Below are positions 23,013-34,960 of a DNA stretch of 64,000 nucleotides, piece by piece; position 1 is the first letter of the stretch, and each line of letters begins with the position of its first letter. This stretch comes from Gnetum montanum (lineage: Eukaryota; Streptophyta; Gnetopsida; Gnetales; Gnetaceae): positions 658,922 to 722,921 of the forward strand of contig MNCI01035238.1 in the NCBI GenBank assembly GCA_015680685.1. Reading direction: 5' to 3'. The notes under the pieces are model-generated. The model ran no database searches. It was not told the DNA's origin and worked only from the letters and a program-made list of their open reading frames with translations. A program made the translations under genes and the position numbers.

Positions 23013-24258
23013 ATCTATAATCACACATAATAATGGATTAGTAATTATTATGTAACTTAGAATGATTAGAATACCTTGTCTCGTAGGGGAGTTACATTTG
23101 GCTAGGGTGTGATTATGGCTAGATGGATTTAATATCTAATTATTAATTTAATCCTTGATTTGTTGAAGTTGTTAGAAGGGTAAAATTCTCAAGAATTAAT
23201 GATTTAATAACATTTTACATCTTAATTCTTTGGGAGAGTTCAAAAAAATTTTAAAAATTCGTCAAGACCTTGGGATTTGCTACCCCCATGACTAAGAGCT
23301 TACCTCTGGTAATTACAAGGTCAAAAATAGGGTGATTTGGATAAATAGTGTAAGAGTTATATGCTCAAGAAGGTTTTGGGCTCTAAAAATTGTAAAAAAT
23401 CCTTGGCATTATGGACCAAATGCGAAAAAATCCAAAGTTTTTGGTGGTATTTACACTATTTTCACATTGCATCAACGGGGCCTAGTTAACAAGGTTTGCT
23501 ACATCAATGAGGCCTAGTCAACAAGGTCTGTTACATTGACTGGGCCTCATTAATGTAGTTGTTGACCATCATTGACTTTTGTTGACTTTATCAAAACTTG
23601 AAAATTACAAAGAGATTTTAAATGAAATTAGGATCAAATGGAAGCCCAAATAGCCACGAACATGATGAAAATGTGGGCAGAGGATGTCGAAGTTCCAAAA
23701 ATTAAGAAAATTAGGAAAAATGGTAAAATGGGATGGAAAATGAGAGTTCAAGGAGCACAGAGTGGTTTGCATGATGGAATATGCAAAAAATAGTATTGTA
23801 ACAATGTCGACGATAAGGGACTTAACTAACCAAACCAAGAGATATGTAAGTGGGTCCTCTCCATAGTAGGCTCATGCCCTTGTTACCCTTGCACAATCCT
23901 AACTAAGAAGTCCATGGGCCCCATAATTGATTAATTATTATGAAAAGTTAAGGACCAACCAAAAAGAATCTATCCAAGAATTCAAATATGTCAAACTAAG
24001 ACATTGAGCATAACATTGAAATTGGTAGTGAGGTGAGTTATGACAGCATAAATGAATGATTGAGAAGGTGGAATGGAATCTTGAATTAAGGTCGTAAGAA
24101 GTCCCTTGTGGGATATCTATTTAAAATGACCTGATAAGATCCATCCTTAGTCTAGATCAAAACTAGCTTCTTTTAGTGACTTCACATTTCCACTTCAAGA
24201 TCGATCTACTCACCCAAGACATGAGAGTACTCCCATAAAATAACCACCATTCCAAAAA
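23013..24258 (-). other. Spacer of element B, left part
   Basis: Non-coding sequence homologous to the spacers of A, C, D and G. Shared landmarks include GTGGGTCCTCTCCATAGTAG near 23850. It runs into the N gap. A short stretch near 23466-23545 repeats the GGGCCT-AGTCAAC-type phrase seen in the LTRs of A/B type, so a small LTR-like fragment may be embedded here. Confidence 0.55.
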
Positions 24259-25097
24259 NNNNNNNNNNNNNNNNNNNNNNNNNNNNNNNNNNNNNNNNNN
24301 NNNNNNNNNNNNNNNNNNNNNNNNNNNNNNNNNNNNNNNNNNNNNNNNNNNNNNNNNNNNNNNNNNNNNNNNNNNNNNNNNNNNNNNNNNNNNNNNNNNN
24401 NNNNNNNNNNNNNNNNNNNNNNNNNNNNNNNNNNNNNNNNNNNNNNNNNNNNNNNNNNNNNNNNNNNNNNNNNNNNNNNNNNNNNNNNNNNNNNNNNNNN
24501 NNNNNNNNNNNNNNNNNNNNNNNNNNNNNNNNNNNNNNNNNNNNNNNNNNNNNNNNNNNNNNNNNNNNNNNNNNNNNNNNNNNNNNNNNNNNNNNNNNNN
24601 NNNNNNNNNNNNNNNNNNNNNNNNNNNNNNNNNNNNNNNNNNNNNNNNNNNNNNNNNNNNNNNNNNNNNNNNNNNNNNNNNNNNNNNNNNNNNNNNNNNN
24701 NNNNNNNNNNNNNNNNNNNNNNNNNNNNNNNNNNNNNNNNNNNNNNNNNNNNNNNNNNNNNNNNNNNNNNNNNNNNNNNNNNNNNNNNNNNNNNNNNNNN
24801 NNNNNNNNNNNNNNNNNNNNNNNNNNNNNNNNNNNNNNNNNNNNNNNNNNNNNNNNNNNNNNNNNNNNNNNNNNNNNNNNNNNNNNNNNNNNNNNNNNNN
24901 NNNNNNNNNNNNNNNNNNNNNNNNNNNNNNNNNNNNNNNNNNNNNNNNNNNNNNNNNNNNNNNNNNNNNNNNNNNNNNNNNNNNNNNNNNNNNNNNNNNN
25001 NNNNNNNNNNNNNNNNNNNNNNNNNNNNNNNNNNNNNNNNNNNNNNNNNNNNNNNNNNNNNNNNNNNNNNNNNNNNNNNNNNNNNNNNNNNNNNNNN
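24259..25097. other. Assembly gap (839 N)
   Basis: This is an unbroken run of N. By comparison with D's other LTR (30399-31257), about 214 bases of the D LTR and its junction with B lie hidden here. Any reading frame running through it is meaningless. Confidence 0.99.
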
Positions 25098-25753
25098 TAA
25101 AGACAATGAGAAATAATCTTAATTAAGCTAATAAGCAATATCAAATAAGATCTAAGCTAGCCTAAGTGCAATGAGCATCCGTCCTTAATCATCCATATGC
25201 ATCTTGAACTTTGTGTACTACATCTAGAATTACCAAGCACACATTACTTGAGCACTACTTGATACGCTACTAGGTTTCCATATAGTGACACTTAAATGTT
25301 TGTGATTAAGATGTACTCATTCTACATTAACAACAAAAATACTAAATGATGATAAAGAAATATTAAATAAGAAAATAATAAATAATAATTAATAATTAAA
25401 AAATTAAAAAACTAAATGAATGCTGCAATGATGGAGTAATCTCAATCTTTATTATCGATCGTGTGTGTGTCCAAGTATGTCACACTTGAACAAAGGTTCC
25501 GTATAATTACAAGCATCACACTACGAATATGCACTTGGAAAAAGGAACTAAAAATTGACAAAAAGACTTCACCTAAAGACTTATCAAAGAAAAGACTCCT
25601 CCTCGTGCACCTGAGTGCTATATTTATAGGCCAACACAGGAATCACAATATCATGTATACGATATCGTATCCAGGCTAAGATATTGGGTACCCGATATCT
25701 TGTACTCGATATCACGTACCTAATATTAAGGCTTGACAAACCACAATTCATCA
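25098..25753 (-). repeat. 3' LTR of element D (left end in N gap)
   Basis: It aligns with 30613-31257. It contains repeated GATATC motifs (25652-25725) next to a TATTTATAGGCC TATA region near 25620, and ends ATTCATCA at the polypurine tract. Confidence 0.82.
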
Positions 25754-25763
25754 TACCCCCATG
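25754..25763 (-). other. Polypurine tract of element D
   Basis: TACCCCCATG on the plus strand abuts the LTR. The element-strand reading is CATGGGGGTA. Confidence 0.8.
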
Positions 25764-25929
25764 ACTGAATAAAAACTTGTCCTCAAGTCAAACAAAGTGA
25801 GGAACAAGTTCATTTAATTACAAACAATGGATAAGTATGGGATTATTGAATGACCATGGACTGGTTCATGCTGTAGTGTGGGATTAAACAAAATTTGAAC
25901 AAATACACAAAATACAAAACTTGTGGAAC

Positions 25930-26370
25930 TCATGTGGTTCTCAGTGGTGGTGGCTCCTCCATGGGTGCCTTTCCTTTGTCCTACACTCTAGGCTTCTGAA
26001 ATTGATACTGTTGAAGAAGCACTTGAAGCTTCTCCTCTTCTATCTAAGGATCATGAGCCATCCATGCTGATGTTCCAATGTTTGATGGAGTAGGCACTTC
26101 CCATGGACACGTCAGCTACAGGAACACTTGATTGGCCTTGACATACCATGCTGCAAATAGCCAACATTCCTCTACCTAGGATCTAGCCCTAAACTCTCCA
26201 CCTTTTGCTTGGCTAGATTATGCAGTGACAAGAGTTTCCTGATGGATGTTGAATGATTATGCCTCCTACTCTGCATGTTTTGCATGAGGTCCTTGGCCTC
26301 TGCCTCCTTTTGAGCATTTAGCTACACCTTGGGAAAGTCCTCCTTACTGTCCTCTTTTAGGGGCCATCTA
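25930..26370 (-). pseudogene. Third-ORF remnant of element D
   Basis: It begins M-A-P-K-R-G-Q at 26370, just after TGTGTGATTATAG, exactly like the B start. It then jumps to a C-terminal piece with P-W-E-V-P-T-P-S-N-I-G, aligned to B's P-W-D-V-P-T-P-T-H-I-G. Most of the central coiled-coil region is deleted. Stops are present. Confidence 0.55.
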
Positions 26371-27790
26371 TAATCACACAAGGACCAATTGTTAGTAAGG
26401 TTGTTTAAAAAAATTCATTTATCTTATATCTTACTCATTACCTTTAATAAATGTTTAATTCATTTCTTAGTGTGATTCTAGGGTTAGAGATTTTTCAAGG
26501 AAGTTGCTTTTAAATTTTAATGTCAGACCTAATCTGTTTAGGTAACACATAAAAGGACATGTAATTGTTTTGAGGAACATTTGATAAAATGATGACAAAG
26601 AAAAGAATAGATTTTGCAATGGAGTACTTGGAGGGTATAAAATGATGTGGTGGTGTGCAACAAGTATAAATTACAAAAGTCGCATAGTAGATCCTCCCCA
26701 AAGCAAGTTCCAACCTATAATTCCATTGCGTAACCACACCTTAAAATGTCCATAGGCAGTAGAAAGATTAAATGCAACCCGTACTTGTGCAACAAACACA
26801 CATATGTTAAGCACCACCATTATGAGGTATGAATTCTATGTCACACAATACATAAGTTAGAAGTACTTGGACCATGAGATGAGATGAATTACAAAAGGGA
26901 TTGTAGAGATCAAGACGTAAGGTAACTTACCCTGGACACAATGAATCCTAAGTGTTGTATGTGATTAAAGTACCATTAGCCTTTTACTCTAAGATCAAAA
27001 CCAAGTCCATACCTTTGATCAGTAACATCACATTATTTCATCTCAATGATAAACAACCATAAGAGCATCATGATAGCAAGGTGTACAATCACTTGGCATT
27101 TTGTGCAAGGGAGGAGTGCTTCAAATTTTTTTGTGGCACGTTTTTCTTGATCTTTGCTTTTCTACTTCATTTCTTATTTTTTTTCCTTGCTTTTCTTTTT
27201 TTCTCTCTCTCTTTTTCTTTCTTGTCTTTTTCTTCTTTCAGCTGGTTTTTGCACTTTGTCTTTCCCAAAAGTAATCCTGAGTAGTTGCCAACCTTTAGGC
27301 ATGGGTGCATGTCTTTCCAGTGGGACCCCCCAGAATAGCATTAAGTTCCTTTATTAAGTGCCTTTATCACAACTCTTACTCCCATTTTTCATTAGATCTA
27401 CAAGGATCTTAGTACAACCAAGTTGCATGATAGCACCTACAGATGTCAGCAAAGAGAATCCACAAGTCCCCTTGATGTCACACCCTTTCCATTCCCTCTT
27501 AGTTCATCACTCTTCACTATGGGCATAATGAGTACAAAGTTACTTTAAGTTTTAATGATAACAAGAATATCATCATACCCAGTGTAGAACCTCTTATTAA
27601 TAGAATGGATGGGTGGATGATGTGGGCTCACTATATAAATAATTAGTTCCTATTGACTCAATAACATAGAACAACACCTCAATGGATAGGTCACATGAGT
27701 ATTTTATTCATAGATGAGATCACTCACAAAAAGATAAAACAACAAATTGAAATATGAAAAATTAGAAAATAAAAAATTATAAAACCAAAG
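26371..27790 (-). other. Spacer of element D
   Basis: Non-coding; homologous to the spacers of G (61555-62700) and C. A pyrimidine-rich tract (27125-27245, mostly T with C) corresponds to the T-rich tracts of C (50356) and G (62350). An open frame across it is low-complexity and not a gene. Confidence 0.5.
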
Positions 27791-27799
27791 AAAAAGAAA

Positions 27800-30264
27800 A
27801 ACATTTACTAATTCTTCTTGTTAGAATGGGGCGTGTTCCCCATGACTGAACATTGGATCATGGTGAGAATTAATAAATGGAAAGTTTGGATCCATGCATA
27901 TTGGAACTATTGGGGTCCGGTCATATCCAAACCATTGGGTGTCTTTTGGTGTGGTGGCAAAAATGTACCCGAATTGGGGTTCACACACTTGATTATAGTA
28001 GGCATAGTAGGGTAGATTATAAGCTGTGGTCATGTGATAAGAGGTTGACCCACTATGGCACCCACGACCATAAGACAGTATGCAAGGATCAATATGTCTC
28101 CCTACGTTGTTATATTCATTGGGTCACATGGTTGTTGGAGTATTGATTGGTGGCCTAGATAAGGTAATAGGAGGTGTTGAGTTCGAAGAGGAAGGTGCAT
28201 CATAGTGCTACGCTTGTGCTGAGTTGGAGTATGTAGGGGTTCAGAACCATGTTGTCTCTTTCTATGGCCATGCCTAAAGAAAGGATGCTTTTGACGTTGT
28301 GGAGGACTCCCACTGTTGTTGATAGTAGTAGCACAAGTGATGTTCGTTGGTTGGTGCTATGGTGTCAAACTTTCTGATACAACTGGTGGTGATGTAGAAG
28401 GAGGTGGAGGATGAGGATATTGAGAGTAAGGAGAAGTGTAAAGAACATGAGGTGGTGATCCCATAGGAGAGGGCATGGGTTGATGATACTTGGAAGAATG
28501 ATAACGATGAGGTGAATTAGAAGATGTTGATATAGTTGGAGAAATAGGGTGCTGAACATAATAAGCACTTGATTTCAAGTTATATGAAGGATGTGGTCCA
28601 TCTAGCAATGGCCTCCCCCACGACTGGGGGTTTTTCCACTACAGTTGAGCATAGTACTGAGGTCGATAAGAATTTTCCCACAGATAGTATGATGAGCTGT
28701 GGAATTGCTCATAAAGTTGTGGGATAGGGATGCACCCAACCATGTACTTCTATACAAATTCTGGATGTAACATTCTTCCCCAATTCTCATGTAGATGTGA
28801 CAAGATTGGGCAGTGGCCTCTTGGGTGATTGTACAAGAAAACATCACATTAATACTTATGTTTTGTAATTGAGCCCATATCCTCATTATTTTCAACCCTT
28901 CTTTCTGATTGTTGAATGGTGTTTTGTCTTGTTTTAATGTTTGGTATCCTCTGTTTGTTTTGGTCATCAAAGTTATCTTGCGTGGGTCTCCCTCTAATAA
29001 TGTCTGCATATTCTCTACATCTTTCATGTACCCATTCCGTTATCTTGTTGATCTTTGCCTTGATTTCATCTAGTAATTTTAGTATTGGCAAAGGTAGAAA
29101 TGGTTTCACCTCCTCAAGGTGAGTTGATTTCTCCTCTTTATGATTATGGACCTTTGTTACTTCAAGAGTTTGGTCCTGTTCAAATTTTTTAACATTCTTC
29201 CATTTGGCTATTTCTCCTTCTTCTTTTGCTACCCTCTTAATAAGATCTTGGAATTGATGGGTTCGTAATTCATATAGTTGACCTAGGGCATACATCCCTA
29301 GGGTCTCCCTTGTTTCATTACAAAGCCCATCCATGATGTGATACATTAGCCTTTTCTCGAAGAACCCATGGCTTGGGCATTTGTTTAACAAAGAGTAATA
29401 TCTTTCTAAGGCCATGTTCAAGGGTTCATGTTGCCCTTGTTTCCACTCTTAGATTTTTCTCCTCAAGGCTGATACTCTTGCATAGGTTTAATATCTTTCA
29501 TTGAAGAGTTCTACCATTATGGACCAATGACGAATTGATTTCGGCTTTAAAGACCTATACCATACTTTTGCTTGGCCAACAAGTGTCATAGGAAAGAGCT
29601 TAAGTCTTTTTCATCCATTATCAATGTTGCTCCATGCATAGGCATTGTAGAAGGCTTGTAAATAATGTTGTGGGTCTAAATCATAGTCTCCTGAAAACTT
29701 GGGAAAGTTGTTTAAATCAAGCCTAGGTAGATAGATTTCCTTACGATGCCTACAAGATATTTGAACAGCCTCTTGTATATGCATTAGGCTCTTAGTGGCT
29801 ATCAGGGGTTCATCATCACTAAGTAGGTTATGAGTTTATGAGTTGGAATGATGTTGTCTTTGTTCATATTAGCATTCTTGACTTTGCCCATGGGTTCGAT
29901 TATTATTTCTATGCTGACCCCTTAAGGAATAGTCATCCATGTCACAACCCAATGTTGAAGGAGTAGAGAAAGAGAGGGAACTAAAAAACTCGTCATGAAT
30001 TTTGTAAGTCTTCCAATCATCCATTGATGTACTCTTGCTACCCATTGAGAAGGTCCTAGGCCTTACGAGCCTCCTCGTACTAGGGGATGTCCCACCTTCA
30101 CTAGAGGTGTCTGAGTTGGATGATAGAAGTCCTTGAGTATAGTTGGGGTGTCTATGAACAAATGAAACTCCTGCATACAATTGAGTACTCCAAACTTCTT
30201 CGTTGGTTCTCCAATGAATTGCCTCACTAGATGTTGCATTATCGTTGTCTTGTGAAAGAGACAT
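27800..30264 (-). pseudogene. Gag of element D plus a short post-protease linker, frameshifted
   Basis: Gag starts at ATG 30264 (M-S-L-S-Q-D-N). Open blocks are 29869-30264, then 28849-29421 with L-G-M-Y-A-L-G-Q-L-Y-E-L-R and K-R-V-A-K-E-E-G-E-I, a capsid-end motif shared with B and C. A Pro/Ser/His-rich block (28357-28608) follows a degenerate knuckle (C-D-V-F-L-Y-N-H-P-R-G-H-C, second Cys lost). The last piece (27821-28033) has A-T-T-P-K-D-T-Q-W, which matches the post-protease linker of G and C. The protease in between is deleted. Confidence 0.75.
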
Positions 30265-30380
30265 TGTTGTGAATTATGTGTGACTTAATTGAATTTAATT
30301 TCTTTGTTTAAAACATATATCGTTAATACCCTGTTATAGCGATCTTGTATGATATAACTAATCTAGATAACTAGCACCAT

Positions 30381-30397
30381 CCTCGACAATGATGCCA
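30381..30397 (-). other. Primer binding site of element D
   Basis: On the element strand TGGCATCATTGTCGAGG follows the LTR after one base. It resembles TGGCGCCGTTGCCGGGG, complementary to the 3' end of plant tRNA-Asp, with CpG-type and other changes. Confidence 0.65.
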
Positions 30398-30398
30398 A

Positions 30399-31257
30399 TG
30401 ATGAGTGGCGAGGTACCCCTATGCTCAACCATACGAATATGAGTGTGTACACACGATCCGATCAAACTCTATGGATGGACTAGTTGTGGCACCTAGATAG
30501 TTATACATTGATCGTAGTTCGTTGTCTTCCCACCTAGACTAGTATTTTCTTTGTCAAGTATGGTTTAGTCCAAAGTGAGGTGTATGATGTGGTTTCTAAC
30601 ACTATGTTACTCCTAAAGACAATGAGAACTAATCTTGATTAAGCTAATAAGCAATATGAAATAAGATCTAAGCTAGCCTAAGTGTGATGAGCATCTTTCC
30701 TTGATCATCTATATGCATCTTGGACTTCGTGTACTACATTTGGGATTACCAAGCGTACATTACTCAAGCACTACTTGATATGCTATTGGGTTTCCACATA
30801 GTGATACTTAAATGTTCGTGATTAACTAAGAATTGTAAATGATGATAAAGAAATATTAACTAAGAAAATAATAATTAATAATTAATAATTAAACAATTAA
30901 AAAACTAAATGAATGCTGCAATGATGGAGTAATGTTAACCTTTATTACCGATTGTGTGTGTGTCCAAGTATGTCACACTCGAACAAAGGTTTCGTAAAAT
31001 TACAAGCATCACACTACAAGCATGCACTTGGGAAAAGAAACTAAAAATTAACTAAAAACTAACAAAAAGAATTGACCTAAAGACTTATCAGAGAAAAGAC
31101 TCCTTCCCATGTGCCTGAGTGTTATATTTATAGGCCAACACAGGAATCACGATATCATGTATACGATATCGTATCTAGGCTAAGATATTGGGTACCTGAT
31201 ATCTTGTACTCGATATCACATACCTGATATCAAGGCCTAGCAAACCGTGATTCATTA
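30399..31257 (-). repeat. 5' LTR of element D
   Basis: On the plus strand it runs from TGATGAGTGG to GATTCATTA, where the last TCA has mutated to TTA. GATATC motifs cluster at 31147-31230 beside the TATTTATAGGCC TATA region near 31124. Confidence 0.82.
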
Positions 31258-33340
31258 GGTACTAATGATTGTGCAAATTTAGGAAAATTTTTAAAATCAA
31301 AAATTTGTAAAATAAATAACTTGTAAAATTAAAAATGTGGAAAAAAAGTATGAAAAACTAAAAAGCCATATGGAACATTAGCACAAATGGCCATCTCCCC
31401 CACAACTGAGTTGAAAGAAGGAGATTCAAAAAATGGAATTGGTTGTCCATTTGTCAAGGTGGTATTTGCATTGGCTTGTCTTAGCTCTAGAAACAGTTTC
31501 ACTTGTTGGATCTACTTTTTATTTGGGCTTTCAATTTTGTAAATTAACATGGCCCCAGAGGAAAAGATTTGATCAATTATATAAGGTCCCTCTTATAATG
31601 TTTAAAATTTTATCTTCTAGGGTATGTGTGTGGGGTTCCAATAGAGAATTTTATCTCCTGGTTGAAATGTTACTTTCCATATTTTGAGGTCATGACATTG
31701 CTTATTGAATGCCTTATGCACCTCATTCAAAGATAGGGCTACCAATTGATTTTCATCTAGCACATTTAGGTTGATCAATCTTTCTTTCTATGCTAGACTT
31801 AGGTTAAGATCTAGATCACAAGTTGTTGAGAGTGTACGGAGCTTAGACTGAATCAAGAGCATTTGGAAGTTTTTCATACACTAACTCATACAGAGAGTGA
31901 TGAATCGTAATTCATTAGGCTATGATATCAGACCCCTGATATCAAAGCCTCGATATCAAGTACACGATATTGTAACCAGGTCACGATATCAAATACGCGA
32001 TATCACGACTCTTGTGTGAATCTATAAATACACATGTAGCTGCATGGGAAGGGAGTCAATTTTTTAGCAGTCTTTGGTTAGTTTTAGGAGTCAGTTTATT
32101 TAGAGTCTTTTTGTTATTTTTTCCTCTCAACCCTTTCTCCCAGTGCATGCCTGCAATGTGATGATTGTAATTGTATGGCATCTTTTATTCGAGTGTGACA
32201 TACTTGGACATGCACATGACCAAAAATAAAGATTAAGATTACTTCATCATTGCAGCATCCACTTAGTTTAATTATTTAATTATTGTTTTTGTAGTTAATA
32301 GCTCTTCACCCTAAACTCCTTAAACGTAAAATGAGTACAACTTGATCACGAGCATCTACGTATGACTACTTGGTATCCCAGTAGTGTACTCGGGCCATGC
32401 GCTTGGTAATCCCAGTGGTAGTCATGCACAAGGCCTAAGATGTGTATGGATGATTAAGGAACAGATGCTCATCACACTTAGGCTATTCTAGACTCTTTTC
32501 CCCTATCTCCTCTTAGCTTAGCTTCCTCTCTCCCTTTTCCTCTTAGCTTAGTTAAAGTTATTTCCCATTACCTTCAGGAGTAGCATTAGTTAGGAACATA
32601 TCATACACCTCACTCTGGACTAAACCATACATGAAAAAGTAATTACTATTCTAGGTGGGAAGACAACAAATTATGATCAATGAGTAACTATGTGGATACC
32701 ACAACTAGCCCATCTACGAAGTTCGACTGGATCGTGCATGAAACACTTGTATTCGTATGGTTGAGTGTAGGGGTACCTAACCACTCATCAGAGAATAGCC
32801 AATAGGGACTTTCCATGATTAGTGATATGCCCAAAGGGCATCATTAAGCTTGGTGCTCAAGCTCTCCTATATTTGCTTATGGTTCTTGTTAAGATCTTTG
32901 TGATCTCCCAGTTAGTTACCTCTACTTGACCATTGGCTTGCGGGTGGTAGGGTGTTGTTAATCTATGTTCAACCCCCAAGTGTTACATCAATTTTCTAAA
33001 AATGGCACCTATGAAATGAGTTCCATTATTAGAAATTAGTGTATGGATGATGTCCAATCAATAACGATTGTTGATTTTGTCCATTTTTTGCAGTAGTTAA
33101 CTACTACGATGATATACACCTTTCCATTGAACATGGGTGTAATAGAACCCATGAAATCAATGCCCCATATGTTAAAAGGCTCTAATGGTTGTATTCACTA
33201 TTGATGACCTTCCATTCAAGTGATCATCCCACCATCTTGTTGACAACATTTATAAGATCGAAAACACTAGTGAGTATCCCTAAATATTGTAGATCAATAG
33301 TATCTTGCCATTAGGATTTTTATGGTCATGCGTCTCCCTA
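31258..33340 (-). pseudogene. Integrase and pol 3' end of element B, split by a solo LTR
   Basis: It reads right to left across the solo LTR at 31898-32790. On the minus strand the core shows G-I-D-F-M-G-S near 33140, so the first Asp is kept. Then L-I-S-N-N-G-T-H-F near 33010-33045 has the second catalytic Asp replaced by Asn (33028-33030). The third motif region lies around 32890-32945. The C-terminal part continues left of the solo LTR to about 31420, ending in the conserved 'CATCTCCCCCACAACTGAG' tail shared with C at 50930. Stops and frame changes throughout. Confidence 0.75.
31898..32790 (+). repeat. Solo LTR (plus orientation) inserted in B integrase
   Basis: It begins TGATGAATCG and ends CACTCATCA, and is flanked by GAGAG (31893-31897) and GAGAA (32791-32795), a 5-bp target duplication with one change. 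Element C's uninterrupted integrase at 51430-51450 shows the empty-site sequence. Five GATATC motifs plus one GATATT lie at 31925-32007, then CTATAAATAC at about 32022. No internal region remains, consistent with LTR-LTR recombination. Confidence 0.85.
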
Positions 33341-33399
33341 CATAGTGGCCTCCGCAAGGCCCTTCATGAGCACCTTGGAAAATTCACAACTGATCTTCA

Positions 33400-33960
33400 T
33401 TAGGGACACACCAACAAATCAAGCCATTGATGCACACCTTGTAAAGATGTCCGTTGATTTCCATCAAGTATTTGGCCCAATGAAAAAATTACTACTTCTT
33501 TCTAAAGTCAAGATCTTGTGGCATCTCTTGAGTGAGAAGATAGATGAAGATGCCATTATACCATGTTGTTTCTACAGGTGTTTGGTCATTTAGTGCTCTT
33601 GTAAAGAGGAGTTCATCTAGAAATTGATCAGAGAACAAGCTCTCCTCCTCTTTGGTATCCCATCTTAATCAAGAGAGGTGTTCAGTAACAACATGCTTAG
33701 TCCCTTTCTGATCTACCATTGTGAGATCAAATTTCTGCAAGATCACAAGCCACCATATGATATGAGGGTTCACCGTTGACTTGTTCATCAGGAAGCAGAT
33801 GGCACTATGGTCTATGTGCACAAATATTTTATAGCCAAGCACATAGTACCTAAACTTGTCAAGAGCATACACCACTACCATTAGTTGTTTTTCAATTGTT
33901 GTATAATTCAATTGTGCACCCACAATGCTTCAACTTGCTCAGTTGATGTAATATAAACAT
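33400..33960 (-). pseudogene. RNase H of element B
   Basis: An open stretch at 33669-33923 reads Q-L-N-Y-T-T-I-E-K-Q-L-M-VVVYALDKFRYYVLG with I-D-H-S-A-I and the tether K-G-T-K-H-V-V-T-E-H-L-S. This is the same domain as in A and C with fewer changes. The preceding D-A-S block is near 33990. The pieces toward 33400 are the tether and linker to integrase. Confidence 0.85.
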
Positions 33961-34029
33961 TTCTTATTGTCCAACTACATGAGAACTACTTACAAGGTGT
34001 AGTTAAATGCATTTTTCATGATGTGGAAT

Positions 34030-34960
34030 TGTTTAGACCAATCTAGTGCTCATAGAATTGGTGTTTCTATGAGTTTCTCCTTTAACTGTTGGAATGCATG
34101 TTCAAATTCCTTGGTCCAAATGAAAGATACATCTTTCTTTGTAAGCTCTACCAATGGATTTTTTATCTTAAAGAAATTCTCTATGAATCGCTGGTTGTAG
34201 CCAATGTGTCCTAGGAACAATCTAACATCTTTGACTGTCTCTAGTTGACATGTAATTCCTTGGATGACCCTTATCTTTTTTGGGTCTACCTCAATCCCTA
34301 CTTGAGTGATTCTATGCCCCAGTGCAATGCCTTCTTAGACCATGAGATGGGTCTTTTGTCAATTGAGCCACAAATTTATTTCCACAAATCTTTTCAGTAC
34401 TTGCTCAAGGTGGTTCAAGGCTTACTCAAATGTAGCTCCATACGTGGAGAAGTCATCCGTGAAGACTTCCATACCACTACCGATCTACTATTGGAAAATA
34501 CTAAGGACTAGGTGTTGAAATGTTGTAGGGGCATTGCATAGACCGAATGGCATCTTACAATATGCAAAAGTCCCCCCAGAGGCTCATGAATGTTGTCTTA
34601 GCTTGATCTTCTAGCACAATTTGGATTTGGTTATAGCCATTATAACCATCCAAGAAGCTATAATAGCAATGCCTAGAGATAGTGTCCAATACTTGGTCCA
34701 CAAATGGTAATGGAAAATGATCTTTAAATGTTGCCATGTTCAATAGCCTAAAATCGATACAAACTTGCCACTTGCCACCTTTCTTTGGCACAATTACAAG
34801 TGGGCTAACCCACTCACTATCCACAATGAGATAGATGAACCTTGCCTTAAGGAGTTGCTCTATTTTCTCCTTGATGATCTACTTCAATTTGGGGTTTAGC
34901 CACCTCTGCAACTATCTTCTTGGCTTCATGGCCAGGTCGGTGTAAATGTGATGTTGGCAT
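34030..34960 (-). pseudogene. Reverse transcriptase of element B
   Basis: The best frame (34555-34824) has E-W-V-S-P-L-V-I-V-P-K-K, K-D-H-F-P-L-P-F-V-D-Q-V-L-D-T-I-S and F-L-D-G-Y-N-G-Y-N-Q-I-Q-I. The catalytic box at 34452-34463 reads F-T-D-D instead of F-M-D-D, so Met is lost but both Asp remain. The connection domain with L-G-H-I-G-Y and F-F-K-I-K-N-P continues to about 34030. Confidence 0.86.

Larger units (their letters stand above)
25098..31257 (-). mobile_element. Element D: pol-less Ty3/gypsy relative nested in B
   Basis: It has paired LTRs (25098-25753 and 30399-31257), a primer site, gag and a short third-ORF remnant. No protease, RT, RNase H or integrase is found between. Gag starts M-S-L-S-Q, parallel to B (M-S-S-S-H) and C (M-S-P-S-S). 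The two LTRs share long identical stretches, such as GGTACCTGATATCTTGTACTC-like segments with few changes. D sits between the two halves of the B spacer, so it is younger than B. Confidence 0.78.

Noticed and set aside
24206-25144. Long minus-strand frames of about 300 codons
   Set aside because: They are produced by the run of N and contain almost no real sequence.
27081-27357. Two overlapping plus-strand frames rich in Phe and Leu
   Set aside because: They are low-complexity translations of the pyrimidine tract in the D spacer. There is no conserved motif, and the equivalent tracts in C and G are not open.
28357-28608. Pro/Ser/Tyr-rich minus-strand frame as an extensin-like host gene
   Set aside because: It lies in frame order within the D gag tail, and G has a similar block at 63700-63900, so it is retroelement sequence.
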